From IMG/VR virus record IMGVR_UViG_3300020156_000025, positions 25,985 through 89,984 of that record: a DNA stretch of 64,000 nt; one strand, given 5' to 3'. Below are positions 7,973-16,158 of the stretch, one piece after another. Position numbers and translations under genes: made by a program. Below the pieces are notes generated by a model. The model had not been told where the DNA came from. It saw nothing but the letters and a program-made list of their open reading frames with translations, and ran no database searches. The number at the start of each line of letters is the position of its first letter. The stretch's first letter is position 1. The DNA comes from a virus.

Positions 7973-10324
7973 ATGGAGCTGGTCCTCAACCTTAACACCG
8001 TCACCTTCGTTCAAAAGGTCGATGTGAGTCTGGAAGTCACGGGGTTTTCTTGCAAGGTGAGGGATACCTTGCAGCTCGACGTGAAATTCTCGAACGGTCT
8101 GGCGCTGGTCGCCCCGGGGGAGGAAGTATCGCTGGTGTTCGGTATCAAGGAGACGCTGGCCGACACGGAATTCCTGGCCTATATCGCGACGTGGACGGAG
8201 GTGGAGGCCGGACATTACCGGGGTCAGTTGTCGCTCAACACGGCGAATCTGGTGGGGGCCATCGGGAGTGCCGAATCGCTGGCCGCGCTCGGGGAGTTGA
8301 CGTGGAGCACGGACGGAGGGGAGCAATGGCAGTCCAGTCCGACGCTGAACGTGACGATCCGGGGGGACGTGGTGACGGGGCTGGAATCCGCGCCCTTGAA
8401 CATGCCCACGGCGAACGGGGTGCCGTCGCCCATCGACATTTCGGGGGAGCCGTTGAACGAGACGCTGGCAATGGCGTCGATCAACTCCACGCTGGTCGAT
8501 GCGGTGGACGGGGAGACCCTGACTTTGAACGGGGTGGTGTTCACGTTCCGGGATTACCCCGCGAGCGAGCCGCTCGACGTGCTGATCGCCATAGGGGACC
8601 CGGGTGCCACGCGGGCCAACCTTGCCGCGAAGCTGGTCACGTATGAGGCCAACACGCGCGTGATCGCGACGAACGGGTCCGGGATCTCGCTCACGTCCCG
8701 GGACCGCGGGGTGGACGGGAATGCCATGACTCTTTCGACGGACTCCGCGGGGTTTGAGGTCACGCCTTTCGCGGGCGGGGTGGACGGGACGCCGGGAGGA
8801 CGGGGGCAGTTGGCGTATTCGGACAACGGACTGACCTACGAATGCTCGGACGATTTTCCTTACACGTGGGTGGGGCATGCGACCGGGAACTCGTCGCAAG
8901 GGGCGCAGGGGGAGGCCGATGCCGGGAAGCTGGCGGAATTCGCGGCGGACGGGGCACTGGCCGCATCGGAGAAGTTCACGGTCCGGGACAACACGCCGCC
9001 CGCCGGAACGTGGGATGTCCGGTTGCGGTCATCGTCCGGGGTGCAGCGTGTCGAGTTCCAGCAGAACGCTCATGAGCTTCTGGTCGCCGCCCCGACGTTG
9101 ACGGGAGACCTGACGCAGACGCACCAGAACCGGAGTGGAACGATTCCGGCGGCGCGCTCCTACGCGACCGAGGCAGCCGCCCTTGCGGCCAATTCCTCGG
9201 GCAATACCAAATTGCTCAAGAACGGGGAGATCTACGAGGACGTGGCGAGCGGGGTGGTGCGGGCCGTGCCCGGATACCCCACGGTGACGACATCCAGTCC
9301 GGCAAGCGGAGGGTCCGTCACCTTGACCGATCTGGTGGATTCGCTGTATATCGTCAATTCTTCAGGGGTGTTGGCCGCGCTCACGGTGAACTTTCCGGGG
9401 GTGTCGGCGTGCCGGAACGGGCAGACCATCAGCATCCGGTTCGACTGCAACGTGACCGCACTGACGTGGGCGGCGGGATTAGCCACGATCCTTAACGCGC
9501 CGGTGTCGGCGGGGGCGAACCAGACATACACCTTCGTCTGCTACGGTGTGTCGGGACTGGGCAGCCCCGTGTGGCAGTGCGTTTCGCGCACCTTCCCCCA
9601 GTCGGAGGCGATCGAATCCTTGTGGGACATGCACCGCGTGGTGCAGTTGCCGTATTTCACTTCCGTGGTATCGGGGACGGCCTCAAGCTCGGCGGCTTTG
9701 CAGGTCCTCGGAATCGGGGTGCACTGCGGAACGTCGAACGGGAGTTACGCCCGCGGGATCGTGGGTGCATCGACGAATTTCGATCCGCAGACCACGGGAG
9801 GAAACATGCGCGCGGGGCAGCGCATGCGCTTCTGCGCCGTGGGGGAGTTCGTCGCTCTGGCGGTGGCCAACGGCGGGGTGCTCCGCATGCTGGTCGGGGC
9901 CACGGTCGCCGCTCCGCCCCTTGCCGACGCGAACGCGCTTTCCGCCGCGGGCTTCGGGGTCGAGTGGGCCTACGACGGTGCGAACTCCCGCATGCAGGTC
10001 AGGTTGGTGAGCCACAACGGCACGACCTACCAGACTTCCGCGTGGGCTCCGTTCCGTGCGGAACACAACCGCAGATGCGCGATCATTCTGGACCACGTGG
10101 GGGACGGGACGCTGAACCTTTACGCGGCGGAAAACGGACCGACGGACCGCGGGTGTCCGAGGCCCAATCCGGTCGCGGTGGCGACGTTGTTCGGGGTGCC
10201 CACGGGGACACTCGGCGGGGGCTATGTCGCGTTCGACGCCGTATCCGCATCCGCCGCATCCGCACCGTCCTTCGGATCGTCGCTGAGGTTCAAGCTCAGG
10301 GAGGTCAGGCTGGTGCTGGATTGA
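7973..10324 (+). CDS. Large tail fibre-like or receptor-binding protein
   Basis: 783 residues. The ATG at 7973 is chosen over an upstream GTG because a promoter -10 box overlaps that GTG region. The N-terminal ~180 residues look like a bacterial-Ig-type or base-plate anchor domain. The middle part contains NTPPAGTWDVRLR and a repetitive Gly, Ser, Asn, Thr-rich region; the C-terminal ~200 residues look like a carbohydrate-binding or jelly-roll type beta domain. The size, composition and place at the end of the tail series suggest a fibre or receptor-binding protein. It ends KLREVRLVLD, loosely like the IRLD tails of other gene products. No family assigned. Confidence 0.55.
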   Translation: MELVLNLNTVTFVQKVDVSLEVTGFSCKVRDTLQLDVKFSNGLALVAPGEEVSLVFGIKETLADTEFLAYIATWTEVEAGHYRGQLSLNTANLVGAIGSAESLAALGELTWSTDGGEQWQSSPTLNVTIRGDVVTGLESAPLNMPTANGVPSPIDISGEPLNETLAMASINSTLVDAVDGETLTLNGVVFTFRDYPASEPLDVLIAIGDPGATRANLAAKLVTYEANTRVIATNGSGISLTSRDRGVDGNAMTLSTDSAGFEVTPFAGGVDGTPGGRGQLAYSDNGLTYECSDDFPYTWVGHATGNSSQGAQGEADAGKLAEFAADGALAASEKFTVRDNTPPAGTWDVRLRSSSGVQRVEFQQNAHELLVAAPTLTGDLTQTHQNRSGTIPAARSYATEAAALAANSSGNTKLLKNGEIYEDVASGVVRAVPGYPTVTTSSPASGGSVTLTDLVDSLYIVNSSGVLAALTVNFPGVSACRNGQTISIRFDCNVTALTWAAGLATILNAPVSAGANQTYTFVCYGVSGLGSPVWQCVSRTFPQSEAIESLWDMHRVVQLPYFTSVVSGTASSSAALQVLGIGVHCGTSNGSYARGIVGASTNFDPQTTGGNMRAGQRMRFCAVGEFVALAVANGGVLRMLVGATVAAPPLADANALSAAGFGVEWAYDGANSRMQVRLVSHNGTTYQTSAWAPFRAEHNRRCAIILDHVGDGTLNLYAAENGPTDRGCPRPNPVAVATLFGVPTGTLGGGYVAFDAVSASAASAPSFGSSLRFKLREVRLVLD

Positions 10325-10361
10325 GGATTGACTCGGGCGGGCTGACAGGGGATGAAGGGGC

Positions 10362-10688
10362 ATGCCAAATCCCATTGTCTCCATCAGTCCGGTCGATGAT
10401 GCCAACGCTTGCTTGCTGCCGGTGCAGCCGGGACCGGAGAAGACATGTGCCGTGGCCGTGGCGTGCGAGGACGCATCCGATGCCGCGGTGGTGGATTTCA
10501 CGTGGGAACTCCAGTTCAAGCCCGCCGGGGCCGCGACGTGGCACGGTATCCCGGAGGAGGAGGGGGGCACGGCAACGCGGACGGGTCCGGGGCTGGTGGA
10601 GTTCAGTCCCACGCACCTGTGTGAATATCGGGTGGCGGTGACGGCGCTCGGAACCGGCGGTGCGGCGGTGTTCGTGACCACGAACTAG
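10362..10688 (+). CDS. Small Ig-like virion accessory protein
   Basis: 108 residues. The pattern of alternating hydrophobic strands with WELQFKP and LCEYRVAVTALGTG resembles a single fibronectin-III or Ig-like beta sandwich, as often attached to phage fibres or heads. It follows the fibre-like gene with a 37 bp gap and has no signal peptide. Function inferred only. Confidence 0.45.
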   Translation: MPNPIVSISPVDDANACLLPVQPGPEKTCAVAVACEDASDAAVVDFTWELQFKPAGAATWHGIPEEEGGTATRTGPGLVEFSPTHLCEYRVAVTALGTGGAAVFVTTN

Positions 10689-10707
10689 AGGGGGGTGGAA
10701 TCGGGGC

Positions 10708-10736
10708 TTGGCATGATGGTCGGGATAGTCTAGGTA
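10708..10736 (+). promoter_or_regulatory. Candidate promoter before the lysis genes, TTGGCA / TAGGTA
   Basis: TTGGCA at 10708-10713 and TAGGTA at 10731-10736 with a 17 bp spacer. It would drive the spanin, holin and lysin genes. Confidence 0.4.
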
Positions 10737-10753
10737 TCCTGACCATTCAAGCC

Positions 10754-11425
10754 ATGAGACCTAACCGATGGATCGCGCTGGCCGCGTGCATGCTCGCCCT
10801 TGCGGGATGCGCGGGAACACAGAAGGTAGCCCCGCGGGTAGTGCAGGCCGAGGTGCCCAAGGCACGGGCCGTCGCGCCGGTCGCCGGAAAGGTGCGGGAC
10901 AACGCTCATGCCGTGGAGGTGTCCGCGGCCAAGGTGGAGGTGACGGCGGCGAACGTGTCGCGGGAGGCGAAGGACTTGCGCCGCATCGTGGGCTCGCTGA
11001 CGACGGAAGCGGAACGCCTGCGGAAGGTGGAGGCGATGACGGCGCAGGAGAAGGCCGACCTGTGGGCCAAGCTCACGGAAGTGTCCCGGTCCTCGGCGCT
11101 GCTGGAGTCCTACGTGGAGGAACAGAACAAGGCACTGTCGGTCCATCACGAGCAACGCAGGCAACTGACGGTGGCGATCGCCGAGCTGGAGGGGGCGGTG
11201 CGGGAAAAGGACACGGAGGTGGCGGGTCTGAGGTTGCAGCTCAAGGACGAGGAGGAGAGCGCGAAGACGCAGGCCGAGTTCGCCCGCACGGAATCGCAGC
11301 GGGCCGACCGGGAAGCGGCGAAGGCGGCGACCTCGAAAGGGACCGCGAAAGCCTTGGGCTGGGGGCTGGTAGCGGTGTCGCTGCTGCTGGCAGGGGCATG
11401 CGTGGTGATCTATCTCCGCAGGTAA
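10754..11425 (+). CDS. Unimolecular spanin-like protein (lipoprotein signal plus C-terminal TM)
   Basis: 223 residues. The N-terminus has a basic start, a hydrophobic run and the lipobox LAGC with Cys19 as the lipidation site. A long charged helical segment with heptad character spans ~40-190. Residues ~198-220 form a hydrophobic membrane helix ending in YLRR. A lipid anchor at one end and a membrane helix at the other is the layout of u-spanins such as T1 gp11, which link outer and inner membranes and complete lysis. It is followed directly by a holin-like gene and a lysin, which supports the role. No sequence family was recognised. Confidence 0.7.
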   Translation: MRPNRWIALAACMLALAGCAGTQKVAPRVVQAEVPKARAVAPVAGKVRDNAHAVEVSAAKVEVTAANVSREAKDLRRIVGSLTTEAERLRKVEAMTAQEKADLWAKLTEVSRSSALLESYVEEQNKALSVHHEQRRQLTVAIAELEGAVREKDTEVAGLRLQLKDEEESAKTQAEFARTESQRADREAAKAATSKGTAKALGWGLVAVSLLLAGACVVIYLRR

Positions 11426-11456
11426 ACGGCTGGAGGAAACAAAACGAACCGACATT

Positions 11457-11855
11457 ATGAAATTCGACACGCTGAAATCGAACTGGCGGGAGTTGCTGGG
11501 AATCCTGCTGACGCTAGGGTTGCTGGTCGTGCTCGCCCTTGCGCTGGGATCGAGGGAGGTGGCGGGGGGTGCGCCCCCGGAACCGCTGCCGGAGGGATAC
11601 GGGGAAGGACGGCCTTACTTGGCTCTGATCCTGACGTTCCTCTTGGGGATGGTGGGGAACATGCTCCAGTTCTGCCTGTGCCTCGGGATGGCATGGTTCG
11701 GGTTGCGGGTGACGCTGCCGGAATCGGCCAAGGTGATTTTCTCCCGCACGTTCGACACGTGGTGGAAGGGGGGGACGACGCAGGAGCATATCCGGATCGG
11801 GCTGGTGGCCGCGGCGGTGCTCGCCCTTGTCGCCGGGTTGGTGTCGATCAACTGA
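11457..11855 (+). CDS. Holin-like small membrane protein
   Basis: 132 residues with three hydrophobic segments at about 13-31, 52-82 and 112-131. A good ribosome site (GGAGG) lies about 20 bases upstream with the A/C-rich run AACAAAACGAACCGAC before the ATG. Located between the spanin-like gene and the lysin, it is the best holin candidate here. Its family is not recognised. Confidence 0.55.
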   Translation: MKFDTLKSNWRELLGILLTLGLLVVLALALGSREVAGGAPPEPLPEGYGEGRPYLALILTFLLGMVGNMLQFCLCLGMAWFGLRVTLPESAKVIFSRTFDTWWKGGTTQEHIRIGLVAAAVLALVAGLVSIN

Positions 11856-11860
11856 CAACC

Positions 11861-11879
11861 TTTTGCAAACCGTGCAAAA
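11861..11879 (+). repeat. Dyad repeat copy, perfect arms
   Basis: TTTTGCA-AACCG-TGCAAAA, arms perfectly complementary, in the 3' junction of the holin-like gene and directly before the lysin. Confidence 0.85.
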
Positions 11880-11910
11880 ACGCCTGCGACCGAATGGACT
11901 GGAGTGGTCA

Positions 11911-12600
11911 TTGACGGTGCTCACCGCGTTGGCGTGGGGCACCTTGCTGTTGTTCCTGATGCAGACGTGCAAGGGGGCCACGGGGAACATTGCAGCGGGA
12001 CCGCTGGAAATCTCCCCGCAGGCGCATGCGCTGATCGTCAAGCATGAGACGGGAGGGGAAGCGTATTACCGGCGCTACCTGTCGAAGCCGTCTTGGCCGG
12101 GGGGTCAGAGCGGGGTCACGGTGGGCATCGGCTACGATGTGGGGTATAACACGAAGGCGCAGGTGCTGGCCGATTGGAAGCGGCTGCCGGAGGTGCAGCG
12201 GAACGCGCTCGCCACGGCTGCCGGGGTGAAGGGGGCGCTGGCCAAGCAACGTGCCCGGGGGTTGCGATGGTTCGGGGTGCCGTGGCCGCAGGCCAAGGAG
12301 GTGTTCGAGGCGCGGAGCATGCCCCGGTTCGGGGTGCTCGTGGCCAAGGCGTTCCCGGGAGTGACCACGATGCACCCGCACGTTCAGGGGGTGATGCTGT
12401 CGCTGGGGTTCAACCGGGGGACCGCGATGGCGGGGGCGTCCCGGCTGGAGATGCGGCAGTGCCGGGAGGCAATCCCGGAGAACCCGCGCGCCTTGCCGGG
12501 GTATATCCGCAGGATGAAAAGGCTGTGGGTCGGGAAGGGACTGGACGGATTGTTGCAACGGAGGGAAGAAGAAGCTTGCCTGATCGAGCGGGCCTTGTAG
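11911..12600 (+). CDS. Phage lysozyme-type endolysin with N-terminal membrane anchor
   Basis: 229 residues from the TTG at 11911, chosen because GGAG lies 6 bases before it; there is no ATG before the hydrophobic segment. Residues ~2-20 are hydrophobic with Ala, Gly, Thr and Leu, like a signal-anchor-release segment. The catalytic part contains ALIVKHETGG with a candidate catalytic Glu, then SGVTVGIGYDVG, the signature of phage lysozyme/pesticin-like muramidases in which a Thr and Asp/Tyr follow the Glu. The gene comes right after the holin-like gene. Start choice is uncertain; the family call is strong. Confidence 0.75.
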   Translation: MTVLTALAWGTLLLFLMQTCKGATGNIAAGPLEISPQAHALIVKHETGGEAYYRRYLSKPSWPGGQSGVTVGIGYDVGYNTKAQVLADWKRLPEVQRNALATAAGVKGALAKQRARGLRWFGVPWPQAKEVFEARSMPRFGVLVAKAFPGVTTMHPHVQGVMLSLGFNRGTAMAGASRLEMRQCREAIPENPRALPGYIRRMKRLWVGKGLDGLLQRREEEACLIERAL

Positions 12601-12664
12601 GGTGGGCGTCGGTTTCCCGCGCCGGGGGGTGCACAAGGGGAGCCGTCCATAAGAGACTAAAGTC

Positions 12665-12710
12665 ACACCCCGCGCGCATGATCCAAGGGGAGGCATGCCG
12701 CGGGGTGTTT
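12665..12710 (+). terminator. Terminator closing the late/lysis unit
   Basis: ACACCCCGCG at 12665-12674 pairs with CGCGGGGTGT at 12699-12708, a 10 bp GC-rich stem with a 24 nt loop, followed by a short T run. It lies 65 bp after the lysin stop, at the boundary between late and early genes. Confidence 0.65.
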
Positions 12711-12736
12711 CGTGCCCGCGTGTCACACTCTATAAT
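12708..12736 (+). promoter_or_regulatory. Candidate promoter with consensus TATAAT
   Basis: A perfect -10 TATAAT at 12731-12736; the hexamer 17 bp upstream (TTTCGT) is a poor -35. It sits in the 316 bp gene-free stretch 12601-12916, which otherwise holds the terminator, the dyad and the family promoter at 12862. Confidence 0.35.
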
Positions 12737-12807
12737 ACGGCGTGCCGTGTAACCGCTGCTAACCCCCCGGAACCGAAAATAATCGGATTTCGCCGTCAAG
12801 TAATACT

Positions 12808-12817
12808 CAATGAGTTA
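12808..12817 (+). promoter_or_regulatory. CAAYGAGTTA box, copy 1
   Basis: CAATGAGTTA, placed 54 bp before the -35 box at 12862. The same box recurs 54 and 53 bp before the -35 at 36395 and 40898. Confidence 0.55.
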
Positions 12818-12837
12818 CGACGATTTATACCCCTCGT

Positions 12838-12856
12838 TAATGCAAACTTTGCAAAA
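12838..12856 (+). repeat. Dyad repeat copy 5 bp upstream of a -35 box
   Basis: TAATGCA-AACTT-TGCAAAA; the right arm ends exactly 5 bp before TTGCTA. Confidence 0.8.
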
Positions 12857-12861
12857 TCGAC

Positions 12862-12889
12862 TTGCTAAACGAAACCCGGACTGTATCCT
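12862..12889 (+). promoter_or_regulatory. Family promoter 1 (conserved-spacer type)
   Basis: TTGCTA at 12862-12867, spacer starting AACGAAACCCGG, -10 TATCCT at 12884-12889 (16 bp spacer). It explains why the GTG at 12890 cannot be the start of the next gene. Confidence 0.75.
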
Positions 12890-12916
12890 GTGGACACATT
12901 CGATCTGCTTCCGCCC

Positions 12917-13252
12917 ATGACTCTCGCCACTAAAATCCGCCGCCGCTTGTCCGCCCTTGAACGGGTGCTGAATCGCCGCAACCCTTACAGCCATCCTAGC
13001 TATGGACGTGCGTATGATACGTCGCTGAAAATTGGAGGAAAATTCGTTTCCCTGACTCGGCTAGGTGTTACCACTGAACTGTTCGAGGTGGGGTTCGATT
13101 ACACGGAACTCTCCGTCTATTCGGTATACGTGAAGCCCTCCGATGAGCCTCTGGCCACCAGCCAATTCATGGTGTTCGGCGCAAACACGCCATCCGAGGT
13201 TCTTTCAATCCTGAACCAATACTGGCCTTCCGCGCTCTGCCGCCCCGCCTGA
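12917..13252 (+). CDS. Early small protein of unknown function
   Basis: 111 residues. The ATG at 12917 is chosen because an in-frame GTG at 12890 overlaps the promoter. The N-terminus is basic and helical (KIRRRLSALERVLNRR), the rest mixed. Codon choice is less GC-biased than in the virion genes. First gene behind the strongest control region of the window, so probably an early host-takeover protein; no family recognised. Confidence 0.6.
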   Translation: MTLATKIRRRLSALERVLNRRNPYSHPSYGRAYDTSLKIGGKFVSLTRLGVTTELFEVGFDYTELSVYSVYVKPSDEPLATSQFMVFGANTPSEVLSILNQYWPSALCRPA

Positions 13253-13254
13253 TT

Positions 13255-13273
13255 TTTGCACACTGTTCAAAAC
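13255..13273 (+). repeat. Dyad repeat copy
   Basis: TTTTGCA-CACTG-TTCAAAA, three bases after a stop codon; one mismatch in the right arm. Confidence 0.75.
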
Positions 13274-13302
13274 CGCCTGAAACCCTCCACCCTCACACGA
13301 CC

Positions 13303-13575
13303 ATGCAAACGATTTCCGGATACTACGAATTGAAAGGTTCCACGTGGAACATCGAGGCCGAGGTGGAGACCTCGGAGGTGGCATGCGGGGTGGAAGCCCG
13401 CCGGGGCCGCGAAGGTGCGGAAACCCGCGACCTGACCCGCACCGCACCGACCGCCCTTGCCGACGTGACCGTCCGCCGCGTGCTGCCCGACGGGCGCACC
13501 GGGGAGATTGTCCGGGGAGAGGAAAAACAGGAACTCGCCGCCGCGCTGCTGGAGCAGCTTGCGGAAATGTGGTGA
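13303..13575 (+). CDS. Hypothetical protein, 90 residues
   Basis: Small charged protein starting MQTISGYY; Arg-rich middle (residues 30-65) and an acidic C-terminal helix (LLEQLAEMW). No motif recognised. The start has no Shine-Dalgarno; the leader is C/A-rich. Confidence 0.55.
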   Translation: MQTISGYYELKGSTWNIEAEVETSEVACGVEARRGREGAETRDLTRTAPTALADVTVRRVLPDGRTGEIVRGEEKQELAAALLEQLAEMW

Positions 13576-13584
13576 CGCAAAATC

Positions 13585-13613
13585 TTGCTAAACGAAACCC
13601 GGTGCCGCATGCT
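13585..13613 (+). promoter_or_regulatory. Family promoter 2
   Basis: TTGCTA 13585-13590, spacer of 17 bp beginning AACGAAACCCGG, -10 CATGCT 13608-13613. Drives the AAA ATPase gene through a 40-45 nt A/C-rich leader. Confidence 0.75.
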
Positions 13614-13657
13614 GCGCACCGTTCGCAAATCGAAACCGACCGACCAAATACCGACCG

Positions 13658-15307
13658 ATGAGTGCAAAGAGTGATTATACCGATACGATGGACGTGCATA
13701 ACCTAGCCGGGGTGGGGGTGTTCCTGACCCGGACAAGGGAACCTAACCGCACGATCGACGCCTTGCGGGAACTGGCGCAGAAGGACGGGCAGCCGTTCGA
13801 GAAGTGGGACCTCGCGATGGGGTGGCAGAAGTGGGTGATGCGCAATAACGTCATCGTGCACGAGAAGGACGGGTTGACGGAGCCGCTGGCCGCGCTCAAG
13901 AGCGTCGGGGGGATGCCGACGGGGACGCCCAAGACCGGGTGGAGCGTGATGGAGTGCATGCACCCGTTCCTAGGGGGGTATTCGGGACCGCCGAATCCGA
14001 CGATGGTGCAGGTGCTTCGGCACTATGCGTTCACTTTCGCGGAAACGGGGCAGCGGCTGGTGATCGTGGCCCCGGAGGGTTTCACGCTGCCGCAGGAACT
14101 CCAGCACGATCTGGTGGTGGTGGATTATGACCTGCCCGACAAGGAGGAGCTTGACGGAATGCTGGACGCCGCCCTTGCGTTCGCGTTCAAGGACCCCCGG
14201 CAGAGGGCGAGCGTGTTCACCGCGGAGCAGCGTGAAACGCTGGTCGGGAACGCGTCGGGAATGACCCGTCTTGAGGCGGAGGGGGCGTTCGCGGAAGCCG
14301 TGGTGCGGAACCGGAAACATTTGTCCGACCCGATCCCGAACCTGCCCTTCGAGCAGATGAACCGGGTGGTGATGAGCGCCAAGACGCAGGTGGTGAAACG
14401 CTCGGAGGTGCTGGAACTGATGCCGGTCGGGAACATGGCCGAGGTGGCGGGACTGGAGAATCTCAAGAGCTGGGTGCGCCGCCGCAAAACCTGCTTCACG
14501 AAGGCGGCGGAGGCCGCGGGGGTTGACCGCCCGAGGGGGTGCGCGCTGATCGGACCGCCGGGAACGGGAAAGAGTCTCTCGGCCAAGGCGATCGCGCACG
14601 AGCTGGGAATCCAGTTGATCCGCTTCGACGTGGGGCGGGTGTTCGGTTCGCTGATCGGGCAATCGGAACAGCGGGTGCGCGCCGCGTTGAAACACTTGGA
14701 GGCGATGGCCCCGTGCGTGGCCTTCATCGACGAGGTGGACAAGGCGGGGTTCGATCCGCGCCAAGGAGGCGGGGATTCGGGGGTGGGGAAAAGGGTGATG
14801 GGGTCGATCCTGACGTTCATGCAGGAGACCACGCAGCCGGTGTTCTGGCTGTTCACCGCGAACCGGGTATCCGGGATGCCGCCGGAGATGCTCCGCAAGG
14901 GGCGTCTGGACGAGGTGTTCGCCGTGATGCCGCCCACGTCGGCGGAACGCATGCAGGTGCTGCGCTTGCACCTTGCCAAGCGGAAACAGGACCCCGACAA
15001 GATCAAAGGACTGGAACGGGTGGTGGCCATCAGCGAAGGCTACGTCCCGGCGGAAATCGAGGCCGCGGTGAAGGAGGCCGTGGTGCGCGTGTTCGCCGAC
15101 GGGATCGAACTGACGGCGGACATCCTGTGCGAGGAATTGCAGAACATGAAACCGATGAAGGATGCCTTCCCGGAGGATTTCGCGGAGATGAACGCGTGGG
15201 CGGAGAACAACGCCCGGCACGCGTCGGAGCCGGAAACGGAACTCGCCGTGGTGATGGTGAACCCGACGCAAGGGGGAGTCCGCCGCCGCAGGGGGGGCAA
15301 CCTGTAG
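13658..15307 (+). CDS. AAA+ ATPase, Ycf46/FtsH-like
   Basis: 549 residues. An N-terminal ~250-residue region precedes a classical AAA module: Walker A GPPGTGKS at 299-306, Walker B AFIDEVDK at 355-362, then sensor-1 FTANR and a second-region-of-homology arginine segment (RKGRLDE). The layout matches the Ycf46-type ATPases, often next to DUF1257 and DUF2997 genes, and both of those occur downstream here. It ends in an Arg-rich tail (RRRRGG). The process served is unknown in any organism I can name with certainty. Confidence 0.8.
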   Translation: MSAKSDYTDTMDVHNLAGVGVFLTRTREPNRTIDALRELAQKDGQPFEKWDLAMGWQKWVMRNNVIVHEKDGLTEPLAALKSVGGMPTGTPKTGWSVMECMHPFLGGYSGPPNPTMVQVLRHYAFTFAETGQRLVIVAPEGFTLPQELQHDLVVVDYDLPDKEELDGMLDAALAFAFKDPRQRASVFTAEQRETLVGNASGMTRLEAEGAFAEAVVRNRKHLSDPIPNLPFEQMNRVVMSAKTQVVKRSEVLELMPVGNMAEVAGLENLKSWVRRRKTCFTKAAEAAGVDRPRGCALIGPPGTGKSLSAKAIAHELGIQLIRFDVGRVFGSLIGQSEQRVRAALKHLEAMAPCVAFIDEVDKAGFDPRQGGGDSGVGKRVMGSILTFMQETTQPVFWLFTANRVSGMPPEMLRKGRLDEVFAVMPPTSAERMQVLRLHLAKRKQDPDKIKGLERVVAISEGYVPAEIEAAVKEAVVRVFADGIELTADILCEELQNMKPMKDAFPEDFAEMNAWAENNARHASEPETELAVVMVNPTQGGVRRRRGGNL

Positions 15308-15320
15308 GAGGATTTCAACC

Positions 15321-15397
15321 GGGGGACGCGGGGCGGCGGTTTTCTGTAAGGGAACGTCTTTGCAAACTTTGCAGAATCCGCCCCGTCTCCCCCGTAT
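15321..15397 (+). terminator. Hairpin enclosing a dyad copy, with T-rich tail
   Basis: The arm at 15321-15336 pairs with 15378-15393 (13 or more pairs in two blocks, GGGGGA/TCCCCC and GGGGCGG/CCGCCCC) and is followed by a T-rich run. The loop carries the dyad at 15358. Probable terminator or attenuator directly upstream of family promoter 3. Confidence 0.55.
15358..15376 (+). repeat. Dyad repeat copy inside a hairpin loop
   Basis: CTTTGCA-AACTT-TGCAGAA, located in the loop of the larger hairpin 15321-15393. Confidence 0.7.
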
Positions 15398-15401
15398 TTT
15401 A

Positions 15402-15430
15402 TTGCTAAACGAAACCCGATACCCTAACCT
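15402..15430 (+). promoter_or_regulatory. Family promoter 3
   Basis: TTGCTA 15402-15407, spacer AACGAAACCCGATACCC, -10 TAACCT 15425-15430, 17 bp apart. The leader to the ATG at 15483 is rich in CCAAACCGCC units. Confidence 0.75.
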
Positions 15431-15482
15431 GTCCTTGTCGCCCGCCAAACCGCGACTTTCCACTCCAAACCGCCAAACCGCC

Positions 15483-16112
15483 ATGCCTGCGATCCAGACC
15501 CTCACGGGGGATGTCAATCTCCGCGCCGCTTCCGCCAAATGCCACGTGTGGCATGCGTCCGCTCCGGGAACCGCCACGTTCGGATTCGCGGAAGCGTTGC
15601 TCTTCGTCAACGCCCGCAACGGGAGGGGGGCGAGCACGCTGTCGATGCCCGATCCGCAGGGTTCGGTGCTTGGATTCTCCCCGGACATCGGGGGGAAGAT
15701 GACCGCCGCCGCGTATGACGTTTGCGAAGGGGAAATCCTGAAACTCATATCATCCGTGCGTTCGGGGCCGATGGCGGTGCACCAGTGCGCGACCATGTTC
15801 CTGCGGGTGCGGGCCAACGCCGCGGTGCAGCGGGTGGACATGCCGCTCTTGAACGATCCGTCGTGCAGGTTTACCGGGGGCTTCATCCAAGGACCTTTCG
15901 ACGTGCTGACGCCCGAGCAGGTGGACGCGCTGGAAGTCAAGGTGCCCGAGGCGTTCCGCCGCCTGATGATGCCGGGGCCGATGACGGAGCGGCTGTTCCG
16001 TGTCACTGTCCTGCAAGAGGCGAAGGCGGAGGTGGTGGCCGTGACCATGCGCGACGGGAAACAGGTGCAGGTGGAGACCGCCGTGCGCCGCCGCAAGCTC
16101 CGTCTCGACTGA
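15483..16112 (+). CDS. Hypothetical protein with C-terminal KLRLD tail
   Basis: 209 residues. The ATG at 15483 follows the leader AAACCGCCAAACCGCC and lies downstream of the promoter. A beta-rich N-terminal half is followed by a region with PEQVDALEVKVPEAFRRL and a final RRRKLRLD, one of several proteins here ending in this type of tail. It sits between the AAA ATPase and the DUF1257 gene, so it may be part of that set. Function unknown. Confidence 0.65.
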   Translation: MPAIQTLTGDVNLRAASAKCHVWHASAPGTATFGFAEALLFVNARNGRGASTLSMPDPQGSVLGFSPDIGGKMTAAAYDVCEGEILKLISSVRSGPMAVHQCATMFLRVRANAAVQRVDMPLLNDPSCRFTGGFIQGPFDVLTPEQVDALEVKVPEAFRRLMMPGPMTERLFRVTVLQEAKAEVVAVTMRDGKQVQVETAVRRRKLRLD

Positions 16113-16158
16113 GGACCGATTTTCAACCGTAACCAAACAATAACCAGAGCCGACACTT

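Noticed and set aside
12890-12916. GTG at 12890 as start of the first early gene
   Set aside because: It touches the -10 box of promoter 1 and would lie before the RNA start; the ATG at 12917 is used.
13970-16156. Very long open frames on the minus strand, for example 13970-16156, 22504-25584, 7313-8899 and 4210-5787
   Set aside because: They are opposite well-supported + strand genes and are rich in Arg, Pro, His and Leu. This is the usual by-product of GC-rich coding sequence.
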